NCBI RefSeq assembly: GCF_024599795.1 | Contig: NZ_CP102246.1 | Coordinates: 2,666,001-2,730,000, forward strand | Direction of reading: 5' to 3' | DNA length: 64,000 nucleotides | DNA from: Enterobacter cloacae complex sp. R_G8 | Lineage (GTDB): Bacteria > Pseudomonadota > Gammaproteobacteria > Enterobacterales > Enterobacteriaceae | Shown here: positions 18,130-27,396 of the stretch, one piece after another | How positions within the stretch are numbered: the first letter of the stretch is position 1 | Layout: every line of letters begins with the position of its first letter | Program-made: the position numbers and the translations under genes | Notes under the pieces: model-generated | Seen by the model: only the letters and a program-made list of their open reading frames with translations | What the model was told of the DNA's origin: nothing | The model's database searches: none

Positions 18130-18167
18130 CTGTTTATGACGATCACTCTACGTAAGGAGCAGCAAAC

Positions 18168-18752
18168 GTGCAATCGAAACGTGCAGATGTACGCATCATT
18201 GAAAATGAAACGCTGTCGGATAACTGGTACATCCTTAAAAAATATACCTTCGAGCTGCAGCGACGCGACGGTGAATGGCAGCGACAAAGCCGCGAAGTGT
18301 ATGACCGGGGGAACGGGGCAACGATACTGCTCTATAACCGCGATAAAAGAACGGTGATCCTGACGCGGCAGTTCCGCTTTCCGGTCTTTATCAATGGTCA
18401 TGAGGACGACCTTATCGAAGCCGCCGCCGGGCTGCTGGATAACATGGATCCCGAAAGCCGCATCAAAGCGGAAGCGGAAGAAGAGACCGGATATCGTGTC
18501 TCCCGTGTTGAGAAGGTGTTTGAAGCCTACATGAGTCCAGGCTCCGTCACGGAAAAGCTCTATTTTTATATCGCTGAGTATCACCCACAGGATCGAACCA
18601 GCGAAGGCGGCGGAATTAAGGCAGAGGGAGAAGATATCGACGTGCTGGAAATGCCGCTGGACGAGGCATTGCGCAGCATTGAAACCGGCCAAATCGTGGA
18701 CGGCAAAACCATTATGCTGATTTACCATATTGCGCTGAAAGGCATTCTGTAA
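18168..18752 (+). CDS. nudK: NUDIX hydrolase, NudK-like (GDP-mannose pyrophosphatase group)
   Basis: A 194-residue NUDIX protein closely resembling E. coli NudK along its whole length (shared REVYDRGNGATILLYN, RQFR, GLLDN, YMSPG and DGKT segments). NudK hydrolyses GDP-mannose and other nucleotide sugars. The NUDIX helix is present (GLLDNMDPESRIKAEAEEETGY), but the Arg/Lys before the catalytic Glu cluster is Ala here. The start is GTG at 18168 with AAGGAG nine bases upstream. It is divergent from a DeoR regulator, unlike the usual nudK context. It could be a paralogue with a different nucleotide-sugar substrate. Confidence 0.82.
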   Translation: MQSKRADVRIIENETLSDNWYILKKYTFELQRRDGEWQRQSREVYDRGNGATILLYNRDKRTVILTRQFRFPVFINGHEDDLIEAAAGLLDNMDPESRIKAEAEEETGYRVSRVEKVFEAYMSPGSVTEKLYFYIAEYHPQDRTSEGGGIKAEGEDIDVLEMPLDEALRSIETGQIVDGKTIMLIYHIALKGIL

Positions 18753-18762
18753 CCAAAACGCC

Positions 18763-18794
18763 GGCAGAGACCAGCCGCTGTGCAGGTCTCTGCC
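18763..18794 (+). terminator. Hairpin after the NUDIX gene
   Basis: A perfect 10-bp stem GGCAGAGACC/GGTCTCTGCC with a 12-base loop, between the NUDIX stop and tam. A T-containing stretch follows. It probably separates the two transcripts. Confidence 0.5.
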
Positions 18795-18835
18795 TGTGCT
18801 ATTCTTGCTGATGACTGCAACACGGAGATGCAAAG

Positions 18836-19594
18836 ATGGCCGACTGGAACCCTTCGCTTTACCTGCAATATGGTGCAGAACGCACGCGCCCCGCCGCTGA
18901 ACTGCTCGCCAGAATTCCGCTGGTTGAGGTGTCCACCATCGTTGACTTAGGCTGTGGACCGGGAAACAGCACCGCGCTGCTGAAGCATCGCTGGCCTTCC
19001 GCCCACATCACCGGTGTCGATAACTCACCGGCGATGCTCGAAGAGGCGCGCCAGGCGTTGCCTGATTGCCACTTTGTTGAAGCCGATATTCGTCAGTACA
19101 AGCCGGGCCAGACCCTGGGCCTGATTTATGCAAATGCCTCGCTACAGTGGGTCCCTGACCATTACGATCTTCTTCCGCATCTGGTTTCGCTGCTGAAGTT
19201 AAACGGCGTGCTGGCGATCCAGATGCCCGATAACTGGCTGGAACCGACACACGTCTCGATGCGTGAAGTGGCTGTTGAAGAAGGTTATCCGGATCGTGGC
19301 CGTGAACCTCTGCCCGGTGTCCATGCGTATTACGATATTCTGACGGAGGCAGGCTGCGACGTGGATATCTGGCGCACAACCTATTTCCATAAAATGAGTT
19401 CGCATCAGGCGATTATTGACTGGGTGAGTGCCACGGGGCTGCGTCCGTGGTTACAGGAGCTGAATGAAAGCGAGCAGAAGCAGTTCCTGAAACGCTACCA
19501 TGAACTGCTGGAAGAGCAGTATCCGCTTCAGGAAAACGGGCAGATACTGCTGGCATTTCCACGCTTGTTTATCGTTGCTCAACGTCAACCCTGA
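18836..19594 (+). CDS. tam: Trans-aconitate 2-methyltransferase
   Basis: A 252-residue SAM-dependent methyltransferase, nearly identical in length and sequence to E. coli Tam ([10 protein letters not shown] opening, [10 protein letters not shown] and HAYYDIL segments, FPRLFIVA ending). The SAM-binding motif is DLGCGPGNS. It methyl-esterifies trans-aconitate, which inhibits aconitase, and so clears it. CGGAG precedes the ATG by eight bases. It appears to be a single-gene unit. Confidence 0.95.
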   Translation: MADWNPSLYLQYGAERTRPAAELLARIPLVEVSTIVDLGCGPGNSTALLKHRWPSAHITGVDNSPAMLEEARQALPDCHFVEADIRQYKPGQTLGLIYANASLQWVPDHYDLLPHLVSLLKLNGVLAIQMPDNWLEPTHVSMREVAVEEGYPDRGREPLPGVHAYYDILTEAGCDVDIWRTTYFHKMSSHQAIIDWVSATGLRPWLQELNESEQKQFLKRYHELLEEQYPLQENGQILLAFPRLFIVAQRQP

Positions 19595-19600
19595 GTCGGG

Positions 19601-20791
19601 TCAGGAGCGGGCCTCCTTCAGCAGCTGCTGAATAACTTTTTCCTGCTGGTCATAATTGCCTTCGCCAAAGGAGGTATAGCGCAGCTGCCCTTTGGCATCG
19701 AAATAGTAGTGTGCGGGCCAGTACTGATTCCCGAAGGCGTTCCAGATCTGATAGTTGTTGTCTGTTACCACCCGATACGGGAGCTGCCATTTCGTCACCG
19801 CTTTTTGCACCGAGGCGAGCGGTTTTTCCCACGGGTATTCCGGCGTATGCACACCTATCACCACCAGACCCTGCGACTGGTACTTTTTGGCCCAGTCGCG
19901 GACATACGGGAGCGTATGCTGGCAGTTGATGCAGTCCCACGTCCAGAAATCAATCAATACCACCTTCCCCCGCAGAGAGTCAGACGTGACAGGGTCACCG
20001 TTTATCCATCCCGTTCCGCCGCTTAAGGAGGGCAACTGGCTGCTGGGCTCGGTCATCACCACCGGCTGGAGCTTCACCGGGGTCGTCGTCGGTTTCGCCA
20101 GACTCAGGAGGGAATTTTCCAGGCGGTCTGCGACGCCATTTGCACCTTTCAGAACGGATGTCATCCCGGTGGCGTTAAACGCAACGGTCGCTAACATCAC
20201 CACGCCCGCCCCCTTGCGTAACCTTTCCATCAATGCCGATTGGGCGCGCAGGGGGGCCATCAGCGTGCGGCCACCGGCAACCAGCAGCCCCAGCATCAGC
20301 GCGCATCCACTGCCGTAAGCGGCCAGCAGTGCCCCCGTGGCAATGGCGGAGTGACCGGCAATATTCAGGCTGAATATAGCGCCCAGAATCGGCCCGGCGC
20401 ACGGCGACCAGAGCAACCCGACGGCCAGCCCGGCCAGAAAGGCAGAGATCATGCCGCGCGTCTGCCCGCTGCGTGTGTTGAGGAGATTACCGGCGCTGAC
20501 GGCCGGTCCGGCAATACGCTGGGCGAATGTCGGGAAAATGAGTGCCAGCGCGGCTATTGCCAGTACAACCAGTGCGACCCAGCGCCCTGTTATCGTCGCC
20601 TGGGCGATCCAGCTGCTGGCGGCGGTAGCCACCAGTGCCACGAGGGTGAACATTACAATCATCCCCGCGAGCAACGCCAGCATATGCCGTCGTTGCCCCT
20701 GGAACCCGGCAAACAGCAGTGGAATAACCGGGAGTGTGCATGGGCTGAGCAGACTTATCATCCCGCCCAGAAAAGCGATTATCAGAAACAT
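19601..20791 (-). CDS. DipZ-type protein: CcdA/DsbD membrane domain fused to thioredoxin-like domain
   Basis: A 396-residue inner-membrane protein. Residues 1 to about 225 form six hydrophobic helices of the CcdA/DsbD transmembrane domain, with paired cysteines in SPCTLPVIPLLF and WSPCAGPILGAI that carry reducing electrons across the membrane. Residues from about 255 form a TlpA/AhpC-like thioredoxin domain with the active site WDCINC, presumably periplasmic. The plan matches mycobacterial DipZ. Likely role: supply of reductant to periplasmic thiols or cytochrome c maturation. Start fixed by GAGGT before the ATG. A direct repeat at 20912 may be a response-regulator site. Confidence 0.87.
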   Translation of the reverse strand: MFLIIAFLGGMISLLSPCTLPVIPLLFAGFQGQRRHMLALLAGMIVMFTLVALVATAASSWIAQATITGRWVALVVLAIAALALIFPTFAQRIAGPAVSAGNLLNTRSGQTRGMISAFLAGLAVGLLWSPCAGPILGAIFSLNIAGHSAIATGALLAAYGSGCALMLGLLVAGGRTLMAPLRAQSALMERLRKGAGVVMLATVAFNATGMTSVLKGANGVADRLENSLLSLAKPTTTPVKLQPVVMTEPSSQLPSLSGGTGWINGDPVTSDSLRGKVVLIDFWTWDCINCQHTLPYVRDWAKKYQSQGLVVIGVHTPEYPWEKPLASVQKAVTKWQLPYRVVTDNNYQIWNAFGNQYWPAHYYFDAKGQLRYTSFGEGNYDQQEKVIQQLLKEARS

Positions 20792-20911
20792 AGTGACCTC
20801 ACATTACAGATGCCCTGCGAAGCTGCAGTGAGGTTATTTCACCGTGTTGATATGTTCAGGATGTGTGCAAATCAGCGCGAATTGTCTGCGCGCGTATCAT
20901 GAGGGCTGTCC

Positions 20912-20927
20912 GATACAAAACCGTACA
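20912..20927. promoter_or_regulatory. Candidate response-regulator site (GATACA / CGTACA, 10-bp period)
   Basis: Two hexamers spaced one helical turn apart, upstream of the dipZ-like gene. They resemble the GATACA pair at 24113-24128 before the hydrolase operon. Binding by the OmpR-type regulator encoded between them is inferred. Confidence 0.3.
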
Positions 20928-20928
20928 A

Positions 20929-22224
20929 TTACCCGCGCGGCAGCGTAATCGAAACGTCCAACCCGCCCTCGACGTGGTTCGCCAGATGCAATTTCCCGCC
21001 TAACTGCGCAGTCAGCTGGGCGGCGATCGCCAGCCCTAATCCGGTGCCCCCGGTGTCGCGGTTTCGTGAGGTTTCCACCCGATAAAACGGCTGCAATACC
21101 GCCTCCAGTTCGGCGTCCGGTATCCCCGGTCCGCCATCGCGAATCGAGATCGTGACATGATGGGCATCTGAATGAATCGTAATGACGGCGTAGTCGCCAA
21201 ATTTCAGCGCATTATCCAGCAGATTAGTCATCACCCGGCGTAGCGCCTGCGGGCGCGTGACAATCGGAAGACGGGCATCGGTTGCCTGAAGCTGCACGTT
21301 TTTCCCGATGTCCTGATAATCACTGGCAATGCTGTTGACCCAGGCGTTCAACTCCAGCTTGAGCGAGGTCTCTTCCAGAGATTCTGATGACCGGGCATAC
21401 GCTATTCCTTCACGCACCAGGCGCGTCATATTATCCAGGTCGTTAAGCAACTTGTCCCGCAGTTCCGGCTGGTCCGCCATTTCGACGCGTAGCTTCATGC
21501 GCGTTATCGGGGTCTGGAGGTCGTGCGATACAGAGGCCAGGATCTGCGCGCGCTCACGCAGGTACGACTGGATACGCGCCTGCATGGCATTAAAGGCGTG
21601 TGCGGCCCGTTGCACCTCGACTGGCCCTGTCTCGGTCATCGGCGAGCTTGCTGCCGGGTCGAGGGAATCCACCGCCCGGGTAAACTGCGAAAAAGGTCGA
21701 ATAACCTGACGCACGGCAATCCATGAGCAGAACGCCAGAAGCAGCAGCTGCAACACAAGCACCACAGGCAGCCAGCTGGCGACCGGTGGCATTCGGGGGA
21801 TAAGGTCAATGGTCAGCGGCGAACCATCGCTCAGCGTAAGGTGGGCCTGAATATGGGAAACCGGCCCCGGCACGGCAGTAAACGTCAGTGGCCAGGTTGC
21901 TGACAGCGCCTCTGTCAGGGTGCGGATGGCATCCTGCGAGCGCTTGTCATGCGGTGCGGGCCCCGGTTCACCGGTTCCCAGGATGTAGCGATAGTTCCCC
22001 CGCGCCAGTCGCTCCAGCCAGGCTGGACGCTCCTTCGCGGGAAGCCGGTCCAGGATGGCCACACTGGTGGAAACGTCATATTCCAGGTTGCCGAGCATCA
22101 CCGTGCGGGCGCTGCGCATCCGCTCCAGCATGACCAGCGTCAGGCTGAGCGCGTTGGCCAGCAGGAGCCCCAGCATCACGATGATCAGCAGTCGCGTCAG
22201 TAACGAGCGTGGCCAGAGCCTCAT
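20929..22224 (-). CDS. Sensor histidine kinase (EnvZ-like architecture)
   Basis: A 431-residue membrane kinase. TM1 (about 12-33), a periplasmic region of about 115 residues, TM2 (about 151-170) and a HAMP linker precede a dimerisation/phosphoacceptor helix with His234 in SVSHDLQTP. The ATPase domain has LLDNALKFG, DGGPGIPD and GGTGLGLAIA. The start overlaps the response regulator stop as ATGA, so the pair is translationally coupled. The periplasmic sensor region shows no family I recognise. The signal is unknown. Confidence 0.9.
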   Translation of the reverse strand: MRLWPRSLLTRLLIIVMLGLLLANALSLTLVMLERMRSARTVMLGNLEYDVSTSVAILDRLPAKERPAWLERLARGNYRYILGTGEPGPAPHDKRSQDAIRTLTEALSATWPLTFTAVPGPVSHIQAHLTLSDGSPLTIDLIPRMPPVASWLPVVLVLQLLLLAFCSWIAVRQVIRPFSQFTRAVDSLDPAASSPMTETGPVEVQRAAHAFNAMQARIQSYLRERAQILASVSHDLQTPITRMKLRVEMADQPELRDKLLNDLDNMTRLVREGIAYARSSESLEETSLKLELNAWVNSIASDYQDIGKNVQLQATDARLPIVTRPQALRRVMTNLLDNALKFGDYAVITIHSDAHHVTISIRDGGPGIPDAELEAVLQPFYRVETSRNRDTGGTGLGLAIAAQLTAQLGGKLHLANHVEGGLDVSITLPRG

Positions 22225-22961
22225 TCATTGGCCTCTTTGATGATCACCGGCATGGTGAAAACGTACCCTTCACTGCGAACGGTCTTGATGTAGGCCGGCG
22301 TGCGGGCATCTTCATTCAGCCGCTGGCGAACCCGGCTGACCAGGAGATCAATTGAGCGCTCAAAGAGTTCGGCATCTCGCCCCTGGGTCAGGTTAAGCAG
22401 CTGATCGCGTGTCAGCACGCGCTGAGGATGGTCAAGGAACACGCGCAGAAGGCGATATTCCGCCCCGCTGAGCGCCACAATCATCCCTTCGCTGTCGATC
22501 AGGTGGCGGGCAACGGTGTCCAGTTGCCAGTCGCCAAACATCACCAGGCGCCCGGCTTCGGTGACCTGCAGATTGGGGGGCATCGTGCGAAAACGGCGCA
22601 AAATGGCTTTGATACGCGCCAGCAGTTCGCGCGCAACAAAGGGCTTCACGACATAGTCATCGGCCCCCATTTCCAGCCCCAGGATCCGATCGGTCTCTTC
22701 GTTGCGCGCGGTTAGCATCAGGATCGGCAGATCTTTATGTTTACCGCTGCGCAGTCCCCGGCAGAGCGTTAATCCGTCATCGCCTGGCATCATCACGTCC
22801 AGCACCACCAGATCGACATGCTGTTTATCAAGCACAGCCCGCATCTCTTTGCCGTTCGCCGCGCCAGACGCGCGATAGCCCGACTTGACGAGATAGTCGA
22901 CAATCAATTCACGAATATCCCTGTCGTCATCGACGACAAGGATATGATCAATATGCTCCAC
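22221..22961 (-). CDS. OmpR-family response regulator
   Basis: A 246-residue regulator. The receiver domain carries the acidic pair at residues 11-13 (DDD), the phosphorylation site Asp55 (VLDVMMPG) and Lys in VVKPF. The winged-helix DNA-binding domain ends KTVRSEGYVF. The preferred start is GTG at 22961, with AGGAG six bases upstream; the reading from 23009 adds 16 residues atypical for the family. It lies 44 bp downstream of the secreted hydrolase gene and overlaps the kinase gene. Confidence 0.9.
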   Translation of the reverse strand: MEHIDHILVVDDDRDIRELIVDYLVKSGYRASGAANGKEMRAVLDKQHVDLVVLDVMMPGDDGLTLCRGLRSGKHKDLPILMLTARNEETDRILGLEMGADDYVVKPFVARELLARIKAILRRFRTMPPNLQVTEAGRLVMFGDWQLDTVARHLIDSEGMIVALSGAEYRLLRVFLDHPQRVLTRDQLLNLTQGRDAELFERSIDLLVSRVRQRLNEDARTPAYIKTVRSEGYVFTMPVIIKEANE

Positions 22962-23005
22962 CGGGATCTCCTGACTGAGGGGTAACGTATTGAAAATAGC
23001 ACATA

Positions 23006-24001
23006 TCACAGCTTATCCGCGTCGATAACCGCCTTGACGAAATCCTGCGGGTCTTCCTGCGGCGGGTTGTGCCCCACGGTGGCCCCAAAGGTGCGGTGTT
23101 CATATTTACCCGTGAATTTACCGGCATAGGCCTGCGGTGCAGGATGTGGCGCCCCGTTGTTGCCGCCTTCGATGGTGATTGTCGGGACGGTGATATTTGG
23201 CAATGTCGCCAGCTTCTGCTCGTAGCTGTCGTATTTACGCTCGCCTTTTTCAAGCCCTAAACGCCAGCGATAGTTGCTGAGCGTAACCGCGACGTGATCG
23301 GGGTTATCCAGAGATTTTGCGCTGGCGTTAAAGGTCGCATCGGAAAACGTCCAGTCTGGTGAGGCCTGCGACCAGATCAGACGGGCGAAGTCATGGGTAT
23401 TTTTGGCATAGCCTTCGGCACCGCGTTCTGTTGCGAAATAGAACTGATACCACCACTGCTGCTCTGCTTTAGGCGGCAACGGCTGTTTACCAATCTGCTG
23501 GCTGCTGATCAGGTAACCGCTGACCGAAACAAGGGATTTGACGCGTTCAGGCCACAGCGCCGCGACAATATCTGCCGTACGGGCGCCCCAGTCGTATCCG
23601 GCAAAAACAGCCTGTTTAATGTTGAGTGCGTCCATCAGGTTAACGATGTCTTTCGCCATGGCCGAAGGCTGGCCGTTACGCGGCGTGCTTGCAGACAGAA
23701 AACGCGTGGTGCCGTAGCCGCGCAATGACGGCACGATTACCCGGTAGCCTTTTGCGGCCAGTGCAGGTGCGACCTCGGCGTAGCTGTGAATATCGTACGG
23801 CCAGCCGTGTAACAGAATTACCGGCTGACCATTTTTCGGACCGATATCGACATAGCCGATATTCAGATCGCCGGCGTTAATTTGCTGAGGGTGATCGAAG
23901 GCCGCGGTGACATCTTTGCCGGTGACTTCGGCCTGACAGGCCATGACGGTGCCAAGAGAAACGGTTAACGCCAGGGTTGAATACGCGAGTTTGCTGAACA
24001 T
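23006..24001 (-). CDS. Secreted alpha/beta hydrolase (epoxide hydrolase / haloalkane dehalogenase-like)
   Basis: A 331-residue alpha/beta-fold hydrolase with an export signal (residues 1-24, ending MACQA). The VMAC sequence also allows a lipoprotein reading. LLHGWPYD forms the oxyanion region, the nucleophile is Asp in FAGYDWGARTAD, and the catalytic His is in VGHNPPQEDP. An Asp nucleophile points to epoxide hydrolase or dehalogenase chemistry rather than esterase. The start at 24001 follows CGGAG. It leads an operon with a two-component system, so its expression is probably tied to that signal. Confidence 0.85.
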   Translation of the reverse strand: MFSKLAYSTLALTVSLGTVMACQAEVTGKDVTAAFDHPQQINAGDLNIGYVDIGPKNGQPVILLHGWPYDIHSYAEVAPALAAKGYRVIVPSLRGYGTTRFLSASTPRNGQPSAMAKDIVNLMDALNIKQAVFAGYDWGARTADIVAALWPERVKSLVSVSGYLISSQQIGKQPLPPKAEQQWWYQFYFATERGAEGYAKNTHDFARLIWSQASPDWTFSDATFNASAKSLDNPDHVAVTLSNYRWRLGLEKGERKYDSYEQKLATLPNITVPTITIEGGNNGAPHPAPQAYAGKFTGKYEHRTFGATVGHNPPQEDPQDFVKAVIDADKL

Positions 24002-24112
24002 GTTGGTATCTCCGGTTAAGTACAGTTGACGGGGATATAACAACACGCGTTTGTATAGCGGATATGTGCGAAAGGGAGTTTATTGCAATCCTGTGTATGT
24101 ATCCGGTACGCA

Positions 24113-24128
24113 GATACAGTGTGATACA
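24113..24128. promoter_or_regulatory. Candidate response-regulator site (GATACA-N4-GATACA)
   Basis: A direct hexamer repeat with exact 10-bp period, 112 bp upstream of the hydrolase start. Tandem half-sites of this spacing are usual for OmpR-type regulators. Confidence 0.35.
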
Positions 24129-24146
24129 AACACAGGCGATTGAGGC

Positions 24147-24587
24147 TTACAGCGAAAGGCGGTAGCGTACGTAATCGTCAGCTTCACCGTATTTGTCATA
24201 GAGTTTACGCGCCGGGTTGTTCTCCCGGGTGACCCAATACAGTTTTGACCACCCTTCGCGCTTGCCTTCCGCTATCAGGGCATCAATGAGCGCCTTCCCG
24301 GCCCCCGCACCACGTTCGGTGGCATCAACAAACAGATCTTCGAGGTAGCAAACGGGGGCCGTTGACCAGGTGCCTTCGTGGAGAATGCACATCGCAAAGC
24401 CGATGACCTTTTCGTCTTTCTCTACCACGCGGCAGAACATCGGTGAATGTGGGGCAAGCGCCCTTTCCCACGTCGATGCGGTAACCGATTCATCGAGAAA
24501 ACAGTCATAAAAATGGGTATAGCCATCCCACAGCGGTCGCCAGTGGGAGTAATCGTCAGCGCGTAAAGGTCTTACCGTAACAGCCAT
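24147..24587 (-). CDS. GNAT-family N-acetyltransferase
   Basis: A 146-residue GNAT protein. The core strand and pyrophosphate loop are in YLEDLFVDATERGAGAGKALIDAL, and the ending NNPARKLYDKYGEADDYVRYRL is typical of diamine or amino-group acetyltransferases such as the SpeG/SAT1 type. It starts 12 bases after the preceding acetyltransferase gene and closes a three-gene operon. Substrate unknown. Confidence 0.86.
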   Translation of the reverse strand: MAVTVRPLRADDYSHWRPLWDGYTHFYDCFLDESVTASTWERALAPHSPMFCRVVEKDEKVIGFAMCILHEGTWSTAPVCYLEDLFVDATERGAGAGKALIDALIAEGKREGWSKLYWVTRENNPARKLYDKYGEADDYVRYRLSL

Positions 24588-24599
24588 GCGTTCCTCACA

Positions 24600-25070
24600 T
24601 TACACATTGATCGCCATTTCAAAACAGCGTAAATCAGCGCCCGCCATGCGCGAGTGATGATACTTTTCGCTCAGCGTGACAAACCCGAGCTTCTGGTAAA
24701 ACGACCGGGCGTTAGGCGTTGCATCAAGCGTCAGGCGGGTTATCCCCCGGCTATGGGCCTCCTGTTTGAGCGCCTCGACAATCCGGGTCGCCATGCCTTT
24801 ACCGGATGCTGCAGGCAAGGTGAATATCGCCTCCAGACAGTGGGTATCCAGATCAAGATAGCCGGTTGCCGCAATGTCGCCCTTTTCATCTTCCACCACA
24901 TAAAAAGGGTATTCAATGACCATTTGACGGTAGTGTTCGGGCATCAGATCGGGCGTCCAGCGCGCAATGACGTCCGCGTCGTAACTGGTTTTACAGCCGT
25001 GACGAATCGCCTGATTGCGAATATTCCAGAGTATTTCGGCTTCCTGCGGATGCGCTTTTCGTAATGTCAT
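24600..25070 (-). CDS. GNAT-family N-acetyltransferase
   Basis: A 156-residue GNAT protein. The acetyl-CoA loop is FTLPAASGKGMATRIVEAL, and the C-terminal part (LTLDATPNARSFYQKLGFV) is standard. AGAGG precedes the ATG. It starts 9 bases after the membrane protein gene and ends 12 bases before the next acetyltransferase. Substrate unknown. Confidence 0.86.
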   Translation of the reverse strand: MTLRKAHPQEAEILWNIRNQAIRHGCKTSYDADVIARWTPDLMPEHYRQMVIEYPFYVVEDEKGDIAATGYLDLDTHCLEAIFTLPAASGKGMATRIVEALKQEAHSRGITRLTLDATPNARSFYQKLGFVTLSEKYHHSRMAGADLRCFEMAINV

Positions 25071-25079
25071 ATTACCTCT

Positions 25080-25667
25080 TTAACGGCTTTTTAACCGGAT
25101 TTCACGAGCCACGCTGGCAAGACGCTGAGTGCGACAATAGAGGGTAAACAGCACAAAGCCGCTGCTGTTCATCACCCTCCGACAAAGTATCAGCGCGGAG
25201 GATGCGATGACCAGTGGCCAAAGGCTTCCGTCATGAGAAAACAGCAGATGCAGCCCCTGAGCGAGTGTCACGACCAGCAGAATGATGAACACCGTCATAA
25301 CCCCCAACAATCCTGACGTCATCCCTCGGGCCAGAAGCACGCTGATAACAATGAGCGCGCCTGTCATTATTAATGATGGTACGAAAAAGCTCAGTGCATG
25401 GTGTAAAGGTGACAAACCCGGCAACGCGCTGAGAAAAGGCAGAAGGTTTAACGCAAACGCCACTAAAAACAGAGGTAACAGCGCCGCTACCGGGTAAGGG
25501 TTTTGACGCGGCAGCTCGCTGAGGGGGCGAGAAAAATACCGTTCCAGCTCGGGGGTGGAATGATTCAAAAGACGGGTATCACGACGAGCAATCGCCTCCT
25601 CTGTCTCTTTGCCATGTTGCAGAAGATCCTGGAAAACACGTCCGGTGAAAAGAGACAAAAAGCCCAT
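25080..25667 (-). CDS. Membrane protein of unknown function
   Basis: A protein of about 195 residues that I do not recognise. A hydrophilic N-terminal third (with ARRDTRLLNHSTPELERYF) is followed by four hydrophobic segments (about residues 60-80, 88-108, 112-132, 140-160). A GTG at 25724 would add 19 residues; the ATG at 25667 (MGFLSLFTG) is preferred, but neither has a strong ribosome site. It heads an operon with two GNAT acetyltransferases. Confidence 0.65.
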   Translation of the reverse strand: MGFLSLFTGRVFQDLLQHGKETEEAIARRDTRLLNHSTPELERYFSRPLSELPRQNPYPVAALLPLFLVAFALNLLPFLSALPGLSPLHHALSFFVPSLIMTGALIVISVLLARGMTSGLLGVMTVFIILLVVTLAQGLHLLFSHDGSLWPLVIASSALILCRRVMNSSGFVLFTLYCRTQRLASVAREIRLKSR

Positions 25668-25801
25668 TAAAAATTCGCCATTGAAGAAATGATGCCCATT
25701 TTTGGTAGTGAATAAATCCAGCACGCCTCAACTGAATGTGATAGAGATGAAAATACCAGAACGCAAACAAAAGCATAACGCTTAAATAGGGAGATCTGCG
25801 G

Positions 25802-26350
25802 ATGACGATACCGACGCTCACGACAGAACGCTTGCTGCTAAAACCGCTGGTTGCCGAAGATGCTGTTCAGATACAAACGCGCTATCCGCACTGGGAGATC
25901 GTCCGCTATATGGTCTCTTCCGTGCCCTGGCCTTACCCGGATAACGGCGCGGAAAACTATGTCAACAACGTGGCGCTGCCGGATATGGCAAAAGGGATTG
26001 CCTGGTTCTGGAGCATCCGCCGTCGCGAGGTGCCGGACGTGCTGATGGGTATTATCTGTCTGTACGATGTGGAAGATAACAACCGCGGGTTTTGGCTGTC
26101 GCCGGAATTTCAGGGAAAGGGATATATGCGCGAAGCCAGCATTGCCGCAACGGATTACTGGTTTAATACGCTGAACAAACCCGTATTACGCGCGCCGAAG
26201 GCCGCCGCCAATAGCCGCTCCCGTCGTATTTCAGACAGTAGCGGCATGCGGCTTATCAAAACGGAACAGAAAGCGTACGTCAGCGGTATGCTCGATTCCG
26301 AGCTGTGGGAAATCACCCGCGACGAATGGAATGCCCGTCAGGTCAGCTGA
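25802..26350 (+). CDS. GNAT acetyltransferase, RimJ/RimL-like
   Basis: A 182-residue acetyltransferase of the ribosomal-protein N-acetyltransferase group. TIPTLTTERLLLKPL opens the domain, GFWLSPEFQGKGYMREA is the acetyl-CoA loop, and NSRSRRISDSSGMRL follows. GGGAG precedes the ATG. Its last 13 bases overlap the convergent bestrophin gene. Protein substrates are not known. Confidence 0.86.
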   Translation: MTIPTLTTERLLLKPLVAEDAVQIQTRYPHWEIVRYMVSSVPWPYPDNGAENYVNNVALPDMAKGIAWFWSIRRREVPDVLMGIICLYDVEDNNRGFWLSPEFQGKGYMREASIAATDYWFNTLNKPVLRAPKAAANSRSRRISDSSGMRLIKTEQKAYVSGMLDSELWEITRDEWNARQVS

Positions 26351-27252
26351 TAATGCTTATCCGGCATCAGCCTTTCCGGAATGTTCTCTTCATCGTTCAT
26401 CTGCAACAGATCGCGTTCCATCATGTTGCAGATAGCGTCCAGCGGCAGGTCGTTATCTTCGGTACCAAACGGATCTTCCAGCTCTTCCGCCAGGGTGTCC
26501 AGCGAGATAAAGGTGTAAGAGATCAGGGCCGAGACAAAGGGCGTCATGTAGTGCAGGTCAACAACCAGCGCGAACGGCAACATGATGCAGAACAGATAGA
26601 CCGTACGGTGCAGGATAAGGGTATAAGCAAACGGTACAGGCGTGGTGGCGATCCGCTCGCAGCCGGACAGGACACTCGACATGTCGTTCAGACGATTGTT
26701 CAGGCTGTGGAACAGGATGTCTGAGAGTTGTCCGTTACGGCGCCGCACGGCCAGCCATTCTCCCATGATCAGCAGAATACGGTTCGCCGGCGAGTTGGCG
26801 GCCATAACGTTGCGTAACTCCGCCGCCGCCAGATAGCGCGCCAGCTGCCCTTCCCCCTTTTCACGGCGCAGGGTCATGCGAAGACAATGGGCAAAGGCAA
26901 TTTGCAGACGGACGAACTCACCCAGATATTTATCATCCGGTAAGGTGTTTTTAACCTCGCGAAACAGCGAGCGTGCCGCTATCATCAGTTGCCCCCACAA
27001 AAGGCGAGCCTCAACGTAGCGTGAATAGCAGGCGTTGTTTCTGAACCCGAGGAAAATAGCGATTGCCACCCCCAGGATACTGAATGGCGCAACGGTAAAT
27101 TTGATGCCCAGCGAGGTATACCACGGCAGCATCAGGATTACGGCGATGGAAAGCAGGAAGTTAAGCAGCAACCGGGTATAGATTTTGGGCAATACCGAAC
27201 CGTGCCAGACAAAAATCAGTTGTAGCCAGTGCTGTTTGGGACGAACAATCAT
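26338..27252 (-). CDS. yneE: Bestrophin-like ion channel YneE
   Basis: A 304-residue membrane protein of the bestrophin/UPF0187 family, the bacterial group represented by Klebsiella KpBest. Hydrophobic segments lie near residues 26-44, 52-70, 208-230 and 236-255. The family signature ELEDPFGTEDNDLP lies near residue 262. Bacterial bestrophins form pentameric, cation-selective channels. Gene order next to uxaB matches E. coli yneE. The tail-to-tail overlap with the upstream acetyltransferase is 13 bases. Confidence 0.9.
   Translation of the reverse strand: MIVRPKQHWLQLIFVWHGSVLPKIYTRLLLNFLLSIAVILMLPWYTSLGIKFTVAPFSILGVAIAIFLGFRNNACYSRYVEARLLWGQLMIAARSLFREVKNTLPDDKYLGEFVRLQIAFAHCLRMTLRREKGEGQLARYLAAAELRNVMAANSPANRILLIMGEWLAVRRRNGQLSDILFHSLNNRLNDMSSVLSGCERIATTPVPFAYTLILHRTVYLFCIMLPFALVVDLHYMTPFVSALISYTFISLDTLAEELEDPFGTEDNDLPLDAICNMMERDLLQMNDEENIPERLMPDKHYQLT
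26848..26855 (-). other. KOPS octamer on - strand (CCCTTCCC on +)
   Basis: Reverse-strand GGGNAGGG match right of dif, pointing toward it. It lies within yneE. Confidence 0.6.
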
Positions 27253-27396
27253 AGTGAGCTTCAGGAATGGAAAGAGCCGCGCTATTAAACGTGATCCCCC
27301 TCACGGTTGCAAGCTTGTTAATGAAAGATTGCATTTTTCACCTGATACGCAATAAACCGCACGGTGTCGCAGGTGACTTTAAATAAAGAGGTTTAT

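Noticed and set aside
18054..18833. A 259-codon - strand frame opposite the NUDIX gene
   Set aside because: It is a shadow of the NudK-like gene on the other strand and runs through the divergent promoter region.
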